From assembly GCA_017302755.1 (NCBI GenBank), contig JAFLCR010000047.1:1-12953 (forward strand): DNA of 12,953 bases, read 5' to 3'. Both the position numbers and the translations under genes were made by a program. Shown piece by piece: positions 1 through 6,811 of this stretch. The DNA is from Alphaproteobacteria bacterium. Lineage in GTDB: Bacteria; Pseudomonadota; Alphaproteobacteria; Rickettsiales; JAFLCR01. The notes under the pieces were generated by a model. The model ran no database searches and was not told the DNA's origin. It saw only the letters and a list, made by a program, of their open reading frames with translations. The stretch's first letter is position 1, and each line of letters starts with the position of its first letter.

Positions 1-1
1 T

Positions 2-220
2 CATGCGCTGGGTGAGGCCATCCTGCGCGAAGCCCGCAGCCATACCGGCAAGTCAGTACGCGACGTTGCCGAAAACGTCGCCCAGGAACTGGCGCCTTAT
101 CTATCCCCCGAACAAATCAGCTTTTCTGCCTTATGTGGAAAGGGTATTCAAGTCGCCATCGCCAATGCCCATGAGGTGATTCAGGGGCCATTGTATGGAA
201 AAGGTCTTTCCGTCAGCTAA
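2..220 (+). CDS. C-terminal end of an unrecognised protein (5' truncated by window edge)
   Basis: An open frame enters from the left edge and runs 72 codons to TAA at 218-220. The peptide begins HALGEAILREARSH and ends PLYGKGLSVS. It looks like a soluble, helix-rich C-terminus, and no membrane segment is visible. I recognise no domain. The stop lies 66 bases before the guaB ATG on the same strand, so read-through or a shared transcript is possible. I see no clear hairpin terminator in that gap. Codon use is ordinary for a coding frame, and I infer that it is a real gene end rather than a chance frame. Confidence 0.6.
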   Translation, partial: HALGEAILREARSHTGKSVRDVAENVAQELAPYLSPEQISFSALCGKGIQVAIANAHEVIQGPLYGKGLSVS

Positions 221-286
221 ATTTCCGTGACAACCCCCCGGGAACCCGTTAGAAGGGCGTGCAACCTATTCATTTGCAAGGTTGCC

Positions 287-1786
287 ATGCCCGCGAAAGC
301 CTCCTCCCCCTTGATTACCGAAGCGCTTACCTTCGACGACGTGCTGCTCAAGCCCGGCTATTCCGACGTGCTGCCGACGCAGGTCGAAACCAAAACCAGG
401 ATTACCCGCGACATCACGCTCGGCATTCCGCTCATCTCCGCCGCGATGGACACCGTCACTGAAAGCAGGCTCGCCATCGCCATGGCGCAGGTGGGCGGCA
501 TGGGGTGCATTCATAAGAATCTCGGCGTCGAGGAGCAGGCCGACGAAGTTCGCAAGGTCAAGAAATTCGAGTCCGGCATGGTGGTGAACCCCGTCACCAT
601 CGCCCCCGATGCCACGCTCGCGGACGCGCTCGCCCTCATGGACCGGCATAATATCTCCGGCATTCCGGTGGTGGAGACGAAGACGAAAAAGCTCGTCGGC
701 ATTCTCACCAACCGCGACGTGCGGTTCGCCTCGAACCCGAGGCAGCGCGTCTCGGAATTGATGACTAAGGAAAATCTCGTCACCGTGCGCGAAAAGCAGG
801 CGGGCGGCGGCAACGGGCGCGAGGAAGCCAAGAAGCTGCTGCACAAGCACCGCATCGAAAAGCTGATCGTGGTCGATGAGCAGTATCGCTGCATCGGGCT
901 CATTACGGTGAAGGATATCGAGAAGGCCGAAGCCCACCCCAACGCCACCAAGGACGGGCTGGGGCGATTGCGCGTCGCCGCCGCCGTCGGCACCGGTGAA
1001 TCGGGCATGGCGCGGGCGGAGGCGCTCGTCGCCGCCGATGTGGACGTGCTCGTGGTCGATACCGCGCACGGGCACTCCAAGGGAGTGATGGACGCGGTGA
1101 AGGCGATTAAAAAGAAATTCAAGCATCAGGCCGTGATCGCGGGGAATATCGCCACCGCCGAAGCCGCCGAAGCGCTGATCGCCGCCGGGGCGGACGCGGT
1201 GAAGATCGGCATCGGGCCGGGTTCCATCTGCACCACGCGCGTGGTGGCGGGCGTCGGCGTGCCGCAGCTTTCGGCGATTCTCGATATCGTGCCGGTCGCC
1301 AGGAAGAAGAACGTGCCGATCATCGCCGACGGGGGCATCAAGTTTTCCGGCGATCTCGCCAAGGCCATCGCGGCGGGCGCGCAATGCGCCATGCTCGGCG
1401 GGCTGTTCGCGGGGACGGCGGAAAGCCCCGGAGAAGTCATTCTGTTTCAGGGGCGGTCGTATAAGGCTTATCGCGGCATGGGCTCAATGGGCGCCATGGC
1501 GCGCGGATCGGCGGACCGCTATTTCCAGCAGGAAGTGCGCGACGCCCTGAAGCTCGTGCCCGAAGGCGTCGAAGGGCGCGTGCCGTTTAAAGGGCCGGTC
1601 GCCGACGTGGTGCATCAGCTCGTGGGCGGGCTTCGCGCGGCGATGGGGTATACCGGAAGCCGCACCATCGCCGACATGCAGAAGAATGCGCGGTTCGTGC
1701 GTATCACGGGCGCGGGGCTCAAGGAAAGCCACCCGCATAACATCACCATCACCCGCGAAAGCCCGAATTACCGCGCGGAGGGCTGA
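287..1786 (+). CDS. guaB: Inosine-5'-monophosphate dehydrogenase
   Basis: GuaB oxidises IMP to XMP with NAD+, the first committed step of GMP synthesis, in the cytoplasm. The 499-residue product has the family layout: an N-terminal barrel part (DDVLLKPGYSDVLP, residues 17-30), a CBS pair at about 97-213, then the rest of the barrel. The catalytic loop GPGSICTTR has Cys315, ADGGIKFSGD is at 347-356, and the active-site flap YRGMGSMGAM is at 395-404. I chose ATG 287 because AAGG lies just upstream and the resulting length fits the family (E. coli has 488). A GTG at 227 would add 20 residues with no family match. One oddity is a glycine-rich stretch (residues 170-177) in the second CBS domain, where relatives have a tighter turn. 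The stop overlaps the next start by one base. Identity is certain from motifs. Confidence 0.97.
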   Translation: MPAKASSPLITEALTFDDVLLKPGYSDVLPTQVETKTRITRDITLGIPLISAAMDTVTESRLAIAMAQVGGMGCIHKNLGVEEQADEVRKVKKFESGMVVNPVTIAPDATLADALALMDRHNISGIPVVETKTKKLVGILTNRDVRFASNPRQRVSELMTKENLVTVREKQAGGGNGREEAKKLLHKHRIEKLIVVDEQYRCIGLITVKDIEKAEAHPNATKDGLGRLRVAAAVGTGESGMARAEALVAADVDVLVVDTAHGHSKGVMDAVKAIKKKFKHQAVIAGNIATAEAAEALIAAGADAVKIGIGPGSICTTRVVAGVGVPQLSAILDIVPVARKKNVPIIADGGIKFSGDLAKAIAAGAQCAMLGGLFAGTAESPGEVILFQGRSYKAYRGMGSMGAMARGSADRYFQQEVRDALKLVPEGVEGRVPFKGPVADVVHQLVGGLRAAMGYTGSRTIADMQKNARFVRITGAGLKESHPHNITITRESPNYRAEG

Positions 1787-2238
1787 TGGAGCGCACGCTC
1801 ACCTTCGAGGATTTCGAGGTCGGCGAGGTGATGGAGTCGCCGTCCTATACCGTGACACTCGAAGAGGCGCTGGCTTTCGCCAAACAGTATGATCCGCAAT
1901 ATTTCCATATCGATCCCGAAGAAGCGAAAACGGGGCCGTACGGAAGGCTGATCCTGAGCGGTTGGCATACGGCGGCGATTTCCATGAGACTCAAGGCGCA
2001 GACCCGGCTGGTGAACGTCAAAGGCGGGTTGCTTGGCCTCGGCCTCGATAAGCTGCGCTGGCCGCGCGCAAGCTTTCCGGGAGATACGTTCAGGGTGGTG
2101 ATTACGATCACGGGGAAGCGCTCCTCGCAGTCCAAGCCCAGCCACGGCATTGTGAATTACTCGATGCGGACGATGAATCAGAACGGCGAGCTGGCCATGG
2201 AGGCGGAAACCGCCGTCTGGATGCCGAGGCGGGGATGA
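1786..2238 (+). CDS. MaoC-like (R)-hydratase family protein, hotdog fold
   Basis: This 150-residue protein is a single-hotdog MaoC/R-hydratase family member. Such enzymes hydrate enoyl-CoA or related thioesters. The hydratase motif is visible as YDPQYFHIDPEEA at residues 35-47, with the catalytic pair Asp36 and His41, followed by GWH at 59-61, a common feature of this group. The ATG overlaps the guaB stop (TGATG), and GGAGGG sits at 1777-1782, so translation is coupled to guaB. A metabolic link between the two is not obvious, and the coupling may only reflect tight packing. The exact substrate cannot be told. Family assignment is firm and the specific reaction is inferred. Confidence 0.88.
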   Translation: MERTLTFEDFEVGEVMESPSYTVTLEEALAFAKQYDPQYFHIDPEEAKTGPYGRLILSGWHTAAISMRLKAQTRLVNVKGGLLGLGLDKLRWPRASFPGDTFRVVITITGKRSSQSKPSHGIVNYSMRTMNQNGELAMEAETAVWMPRRG

Positions 2239-2264
2239 TCTCGATGAAGGAGCGTGCGTGACGG

Positions 2265-2292
2265 TGGATCCCGGTATTCGCTGGGATGACAG
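2265..2292. repeat. Single palindromic intergenic repeat (GGATCCC...GGGATGAC type)
   Basis: An imperfect palindrome fills the 54-base gap between the convergent MaoC and DMT genes. It starts TGGATCCC and ends TGGGATGACAG, with ATCCC and GGGAT as the stem core. The same ends recur at 8511-8538 and, in variant form, at 10072-10103. It could also serve as a two-way transcription stop between the convergent genes, although no T-tract follows. Confidence 0.75.
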
Positions 2293-3180
2293 TCAGGCCG
2301 CGCGGGGCTTGATCAGCGACAGTGGCTTGAAGCCCAAGACCAGCATCGTGCCCAGAATCACGATGCCCGCGCCGATCACCATATGCAGGTGGATCGGCTC
2401 AGCGAGCAGCAGCACGCCCCAGAACATCGCGAAGACCGGCACCAGGAACGTCACGGTGAAGGTGCGCGTGGGGCCGACATCCTCCATCAGGCGGTAGTAG
2501 AGGATGTAAGCGACCGCGCTGCACAGAAGCGAAAACGTCACCACTTGCGCCGCAGTCACCAGCGTCGGCGCGCCGGGCACGGGCATGGCGATGGCCAGCG
2601 GCAGCAGGGCCAGCCCGGCGAAAAGCTGGCTGGCTCCGGCCATCGCCATGGGCTTCGCGCCTTTCACGAATTTCTTGATGTAGATGCCGCCCAGCCCGTA
2701 GCAGATCGCCGCGCCCGTGCAGGCCAGCAGCGCCAGCGCCGTCTGGCCGCCGATGGCGGTGCTGCCGATGCCGGTGGCAATCCCCACGCCGATAATGCCA
2801 AGAGTCGTGCCTAGCAGCTTGGAGCGCGTCAGCTTCTCATTCAGCCAGATGGCGGTGAAGACCGCGCCCCACAGCGGCACGGTGGCGTTGATGATCGCCG
2901 AATACGCCGCCGGGATGTGCAGCGCCGCGTAGGAGAAAAGAATGAACGGCACGCCGGTGTTGAGCATGCCGGTGATCAGGTATTCCTTCCACAACCGCCT
3001 CCACTCGCAGTCGAGCCGGATGACGAGGAAATAGGCGCAAAGCGCCAGCCCCGCGATGCCAACCCGCAGATCCGCCGTCCAGAACGGCCCGAGCACCGGA
3101 GCCAGCAGCCTCATGAACATGAACGAACTGCCCCAGATCGCGGCCAGGGAAAGCAGGCGGATGGTGTCGTTGCGGGTCAT
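2293..3180 (-). CDS. DMT superfamily EamA-type transporter
   Basis: This is a 295-residue integral membrane protein with two EamA repeats, typical of drug/metabolite transporters that export or exchange small metabolites. The N-terminal motif AAIWGSSFMFMRL (residues 13-25) is characteristic. About ten hydrophobic helices can be traced. The first repeat ends with the usual WLNEKLTRSKLLG segment and the second with LLLAEPIHLHMVIGAGIVILG. The length matches the family (about 290-300). The start is the ATG at 3178-3180, and the ribosome binding site is weak. The gene lies downstream of the orphan gene's terminator, so it needs its own promoter or read-through. A perfect 12-base palindrome covers its ribosome-binding region. 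The substrate cannot be predicted. Confidence 0.9.
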   Translation of the reverse strand: MTRNDTIRLLSLAAIWGSSFMFMRLLAPVLGPFWTADLRVGIAGLALCAYFLVIRLDCEWRRLWKEYLITGMLNTGVPFILFSYAALHIPAAYSAIINATVPLWGAVFTAIWLNEKLTRSKLLGTTLGIIGVGIATGIGSTAIGGQTALALLACTGAAICYGLGGIYIKKFVKGAKPMAMAGASQLFAGLALLPLAIAMPVPGAPTLVTAAQVVTFSLLCSAVAYILYYRLMEDVGPTRTFTVTFLVPVFAMFWGVLLLAEPIHLHMVIGAGIVILGTMLVLGFKPLSLIKPRAA

Positions 3181-3185
3181 GCAGA

Positions 3186-3197
3186 ACTCACGTGAGT
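3186..3197. promoter_or_regulatory. Perfect 12-base palindrome over the DMT transporter leader
   Basis: ACTCACGTGAGT reads the same on both strands and lies 6 to 17 bases upstream of the transporter ATG. It could be an operator, or a small hairpin masking the ribosome binding site. No regulator is identifiable. A 12-base palindrome can arise by chance, so this is tentative. Confidence 0.3.
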
Positions 3198-3227
3198 GTC
3201 AGCTTCTTGTGTAATGCTGCACATGCG

Positions 3228-3258
3228 AAAAAGCCAGCCTCTTTCAAGGCTGGCTTTT
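3228..3258 (-). terminator. Rho-independent terminator of the 626-residue orphan gene
   Basis: A 12-bp perfect stem (AAAAGCCAGCCT with AGGCTGGCTTTT) encloses a 6-base loop. On the minus strand it is followed by a T-run. It begins about 15 bases past the stop of the orphan gene at 3274-3276. The run of T/A on both sides means it could also work in the other direction. Confidence 0.9.
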
Positions 3259-3273
3259 CATTTATCATCTCTA

Positions 3274-5154
3274 TTACTGGTCACCACCTCCGAGGCGCGG
3301 ATCCGTTCGGCTACCACTGCCTAACGCACGCCCGAAGCCTGTTTGACCGGAGCCCATCAACCGCTGCTGACTGATGCGATCTGCCAGCATGGGGTGGTTC
3401 GCTCCTTCGGCATATACATTGCCAAGCTTCAACGTGGAGAAATTTGCTCCTGGATCCATCTGCCCATAGCCGATGCCACGCAGGGCAAAGACATATTCGC
3501 GCAAGGTTTTCGGGAATTGCACAATTGCATCCGCCACCTGGTCGGGAAGCGCTTGAATAAAGCGTTCCGTCACGTTGTGTTTGAAAATATTGCTAAATGC
3601 TTCCAACGGCCTTTCCAGGGGCTTATCAACGGAACCGCGCATTCCCTTGGCCACTTTGTATAAGTTTTCCAGAATCGTTTCTCTCGGCCCAAGGTCGCGG
3701 ATCGGCCCCATGAACTGATCGGCCCGCAGGACGATGCATGCACCGAAACGTGATACATTGCGATCATCGAAAAGCTCAACCTGGAATCCGAAATCCCCAT
3801 CAAAATGAGGTACGGGAAGCTTGGGCTTCTGCTGATTGCAGTAATTGGTGATCATACGCACCAGCAGTTGGTTAAGCTCCATATTATACTGCATTAGCGA
3901 GGCGCGAATCTCATCAAAGCTTGGTGGAACGGGAGTTTCTCCCCCAGCTCTTTCCGCCGCCTCAGCGCGCGTCAACCAATTCTGGAATACGGGAGTATGT
4001 TCCATGGGAATAATCACGCGCTGCTGGTCCAGCCTGTCCTGGTCATATTTCACCGCCCAGGGGTAGTGCATACTGTTATAGCGGAAGAATAGTTCCGGAT
4101 TATGGTTCGTCAGATTTTTGTGTGAACGGTTGGCTACCGTACAGATAACGTTGCACAGCGCGGCAAAATCCATAATGAGCCCGTCGGCCAAACGCGCATC
4201 ACGGGCTTCACGGATATCACGCTGCTCCTGCTCTAGATTCTGCAGGAAAGTGGGGCTGCCGCGATGATGATTGAGCGCCGCAAAAATGAATGCATCCATA
4301 TGCTGGCCCACATTCTGTGCCGTCAATTGCGTGTACATCCAGGCCCGCGCCTGATCCGGATCGTGCAGCACTTCATTGATATTTTGCGGCAGGAGCTGCT
4401 TGATCGCGGGATTATTGCCGTAATACGCTTGCAGGCCCGCCAAAACATGCGGCGCATTCGCCATCAGCGCTCGGCTGAAAATATGAGTGTATTTGGAATC
4501 ATGGGAAAGATTGATCAGGGTTTGAGCATCACCCTGCCACAAGATGCGCGTGAAGTATTGGGGGGGATAAGCTTGAATATTCAGGGCGATCATATTGAAC
4601 ACCCCCTGGGGATTGCGCGTCAGTGCGTCAGTATATTGTACATCTTGAGCCGACGTGGAGAATGGGTTGTCGGAGACCCCTGCGGGCACCGGCTCCATTT
4701 CCGATTTGTAGACAATCTGCTGCCTGACTTCGTGCGCGTGGTGATACCAGTGCCCCAGTCTGGATAACTCCGACATGACGACGCGATAATTTTCCAATAC
4801 ATTAGGATCTTGAGGGTTGAGGTTTCCCTGCAGCACCTGGTCAAAGACCACATTCAATTGCGTTACATTCCAATTCATGCCTCTCACGCCGGCCTGCTGA
4901 GCCGCCCGCGCGAGATTGGGAAATACTCTTTCAATTTCTCCCGGGTTCGTTCCTTGTAAGAAATTCCAACCCGCTATGACGCTGGAAGCGTTATGAACAA
5001 CCAGGTTGCCTACAATGGCGCGATTTTCTTTTCCAAGGATCTCAATATCGCCGTATTCGATAAAATGAAAAGCTGTCTTGACGCGTTCGGGTTCGATGTT
5101 TCGTTCCGTGCGCAAAGCTTTAAGAGCTTTTTCCTGATTATCAATTTTTGCCAT
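3274..5154 (-). CDS. Orphan 626-residue protein of unknown function
   Basis: I do not recognise this protein. It is 626 residues long, with no signal peptide and no membrane segment, and is probably cytoplasmic or exported without a leader. It is rich in Gln, Asn and His. Examples are a histidine cluster at 135-141 (HWYHHAH), helix-like stretches at about 180-300 that look like a solenoid, a charged helix at 307-322 and a flexible region at about 403-413. The C-terminus (600-626) is Gly/Ser/Arg-rich and probably disordered. The ATG at 5152-5154 follows a strong GGAGGG site at 5158-5163. The gene forms its own transcription unit, with a Pho-box-like promoter upstream and a terminator just past the stop. 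Its base composition is visibly lower in GC than its neighbours. I infer recent acquisition or a lineage-specific gene. It might be an effector or structural protein, but nothing in the sequence proves this. Confidence 0.85.
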   Translation of the reverse strand: MAKIDNQEKALKALRTERNIEPERVKTAFHFIEYGDIEILGKENRAIVGNLVVHNASSVIAGWNFLQGTNPGEIERVFPNLARAAQQAGVRGMNWNVTQLNVVFDQVLQGNLNPQDPNVLENYRVVMSELSRLGHWYHHAHEVRQQIVYKSEMEPVPAGVSDNPFSTSAQDVQYTDALTRNPQGVFNMIALNIQAYPPQYFTRILWQGDAQTLINLSHDSKYTHIFSRALMANAPHVLAGLQAYYGNNPAIKQLLPQNINEVLHDPDQARAWMYTQLTAQNVGQHMDAFIFAALNHHRGSPTFLQNLEQEQRDIREARDARLADGLIMDFAALCNVICTVANRSHKNLTNHNPELFFRYNSMHYPWAVKYDQDRLDQQRVIIPMEHTPVFQNWLTRAEAAERAGGETPVPPSFDEIRASLMQYNMELNQLLVRMITNYCNQQKPKLPVPHFDGDFGFQVELFDDRNVSRFGACIVLRADQFMGPIRDLGPRETILENLYKVAKGMRGSVDKPLERPLEAFSNIFKHNVTERFIQALPDQVADAIVQFPKTLREYVFALRGIGYGQMDPGANFSTLKLGNVYAEGANHPMLADRISQQRLMGSGQTGFGRALGSGSRTDPRLGGGDQ

Positions 5155-5182
5155 GAGTCCCTCCAGCTGGATGATTCTGGCT

Positions 5183-5216
5183 ATTTAATGCGCACTTCAT
5201 GACGGTTTCATGACAA
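5183..5216 (-). promoter_or_regulatory. Pho-box-like promoter for the orphan gene
   Basis: On the minus strand two 7-base direct repeats, TTGTCAT (5216-5210) and CCGTCAT (5205-5199), are separated by four bases (GAAA). This is the PhoB-box layout known from proteobacteria (two CTGTCAT units, 11-base period), and it matches 12 of 14 positions. Exactly ten bases further is TTAAAT (5188-5183), a 4/6 match to a -10 box and the same distance as in E. coli phoA as I recall it. Transcription would begin about 20 bases before the ATG, leaving room for the GGAGGG ribosome site. PhoB control is an inference from this fit. Confidence 0.6.
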
Positions 5217-5250
5217 TTTATTGAGGCTTTTTTGAAATCATTATCAATAA

Positions 5251-5258
5251 TTAACCAT
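5251..5258 (+). promoter_or_regulatory. Possible CtrA half-site TTAACCAT
   Basis: TTAACCAT matches the half-site form of the CtrA cell-cycle regulator motif of alphaproteobacteria. It lies in the AT-rich divergent region, 76 bases before the chosen methyltransferase start. There is no second TTAA at seven-base spacing, only one at three bases. A single 8-mer in AT-rich DNA is weak evidence. Confidence 0.25.
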
Positions 5259-5333
5259 TAAATGCTGAGGAGGGTTTGTCTCCAATGCCCATTCAGGATA
5301 AAAGGCCTGCTCCAAACATTTTCTCGATCCCTC

Positions 5334-6638
5334 ATGACCCCCTCCGCCCATCTCCAGTCCGCCATCGACGCCCTGCAACTCGTGCTCGCTTTCACCTCGC
5401 CCGCCGACGCCGAGCTGAAGCGCTATATGAAAAACCGCCGCTATATCGGGGCCAAGGACCGGTCGGAGATCACGCGGCGGGTGTATCATGTGCTGCGCCA
5501 TAAAGGATCGCTTGCCTGGTGGATCACGCAAGGGGGCGGCACGCCGACGCCGCGGGCGCTCGCGCTGATGAGCCTGCGCTTCGAGAAGAACATGCAGACC
5601 GACTCCATCGCCGCGCTGTGCGACGGAAGCGATTACGCCCCCGCCCCTCTCACCGCCAACGAAACGCGGATTCTGGAATCGACGGAGGGCAAGCCGCTCG
5701 CGCAAGCGGCCATGCCGGACTGGGACCGCATGAATTATCCGCGCTGGATGGACGCGCAGGTGAAGGACGCTTTCGGCGAACATGCCGAGGCGGAGATGAG
5801 CGCCCTGCACCGCGAGGCGACCACCGACATCCGCGTCAACACGCTGCACGCCGACCGCGAGGCGATGATGAAGGAGTTGCAGAAGGCCGGCATGGCCTGC
5901 GAGCCGACGCTCTATTCGCCGATCGGCCTGCGCCTTTCCGCGAGGCTGCCGCTGCATACGTTGCCCGTGTTCAAGCAGGGATGGTTCGAGATTCAGGACG
6001 AGGCATCTCAGCTCGCCGCGCAACTCGCCGGGGCGAAGCCGGGACAGAAAGTGATCGATCTGTGCGCCGGCGCGGGCGGCAAGTCGCTCGCCATCGCCGC
6101 GTGCATGAAGAACGAAGGACGACTGCTCGCGCTCGATACGTCGGAGCCGCGCATCACGGAATGCAAATTGCGGATGCGCCGCGCGGGCGTGCATAACGGA
6201 CAGACGAAGCTCATCGCTTCCGAGTCTGACGATTTTTTGAAGCGCCACCGCGACAGCGCCGACCTCGTCGTGCTCGACGTGCCGTGCACTGGCACGGGCA
6301 CGTGGCGGCGCAATCCCGATCTCCTCTGGCGGTACGGCGAAAAAAATCTGGAGCAGTTGCGCCAGACGCAACAACGCATTTTTGCCGCCGGCGCGAAGCT
6401 GGTGAAGCCGGGCGGGCGGCTGGCATATCTCACCTGTTCGTTCCTGAACGGCGAGAATGAGGATCAGGTGTCCGCGTTTTTGAATACGCATCCCGCGTTT
6501 GAGATCATTCCTGTAGCGACGCTGTGGCACGACGCCTTCGGCACGCCGTGCCCGATCACGCAGGACGCGCTGCGCTTAAGCCCCGCCGCGCATCACTGCG
6601 ACGGGTTTTTCGGATGCTATTTGCAGCGCAAAAGTTAA
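5334..6638 (+). CDS. RsmB/NOP-family rRNA (cytosine-C5) methyltransferase
   Basis: This is an S-adenosylmethionine-dependent RNA m5C methyltransferase of 434 residues. The N-terminal 65 residues resemble the helical NusB-like lead of bacterial RsmB proteins. The catalytic domain shows motif I DLCAGAGGK (242-250), the DTSEPR acidic loop (268-273), motif IV DVPCTGTG (315-322, Cys318) and motif VI LTCSF (366-370, catalytic Cys368). RsmB methylates C967 of 16S rRNA in E. coli; the target here is inferred. I chose ATG 5334 because family similarity starts there (MTPSAHLQSAIDAL). It has no good ribosome site. An in-frame ATG at 5262 would add 24 unlikely residues. A strong GAGGAGGG at 5267-5274 fits neither start and instead faces an out-of-frame ATG at 5285. 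Confidence 0.9.
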   Translation: MTPSAHLQSAIDALQLVLAFTSPADAELKRYMKNRRYIGAKDRSEITRRVYHVLRHKGSLAWWITQGGGTPTPRALALMSLRFEKNMQTDSIAALCDGSDYAPAPLTANETRILESTEGKPLAQAAMPDWDRMNYPRWMDAQVKDAFGEHAEAEMSALHREATTDIRVNTLHADREAMMKELQKAGMACEPTLYSPIGLRLSARLPLHTLPVFKQGWFEIQDEASQLAAQLAGAKPGQKVIDLCAGAGGKSLAIAACMKNEGRLLALDTSEPRITECKLRMRRAGVHNGQTKLIASESDDFLKRHRDSADLVVLDVPCTGTGTWRRNPDLLWRYGEKNLEQLRQTQQRIFAAGAKLVKPGGRLAYLTCSFLNGENEDQVSAFLNTHPAFEIIPVATLWHDAFGTPCPITQDALRLSPAAHHCDGFFGCYLQRKS

Positions 6639-6693
6639 TGACCTGGAAGGGTTCTGAATTGTCTTGCATTTTGACATTCGCGCAAAAAATTGC

Positions 6694-6722
6694 TTGAGCG
6701 AACCGCGCGGTTCTCGCATAGT
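6694..6722 (+). promoter_or_regulatory. Candidate promoter with palindromic operator for the M23/bactofilin operon
   Basis: TTGAGC (6694-6699) and CATAGT (6717-6722) are spaced by 17 bases, and each matches the sigma-70 consensus at 4 of 6 positions. The spacer contains the perfect 14-base palindrome GAACCGCGCGGTTC (6700-6713). A repressor bound there would block polymerase. The gap between the methyltransferase stop and the M23 start (6639-6811) otherwise holds an alternative TTGACA at 6671 without a good -10 partner, and a weak GGTT/AACC hairpin near 6775-6790. Confidence 0.45.
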
Positions 6723-6811
6723 GCCTGACAATGCAGAGAAAGAATAAAAATCTCTTAAAAAGCATCGCTCAAAACGGTTAGAAAAAACCATTCTTGAGGC
6801 CAGGAGGGAGA

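Noticed and set aside
266..1384. A 372-codon minus-strand frame opposite guaB
   Set aside because: This is a low-information His/Asp/Gly/Arg-rich shadow of a certain IMP dehydrogenase gene.
3274..5154. Reading the orphan protein as a phage or toxin component
   Set aside because: No phage genes, toxin motif, antitoxin partner or mobility gene lies nearby, and the protein shows no recognisable domain.
5244..6530. A 428-codon minus-strand frame opposite the rRNA methyltransferase
   Set aside because: It is an Arg/His/Ala-rich shadow typical of GC-rich coding DNA, and the plus strand has all methyltransferase motifs.
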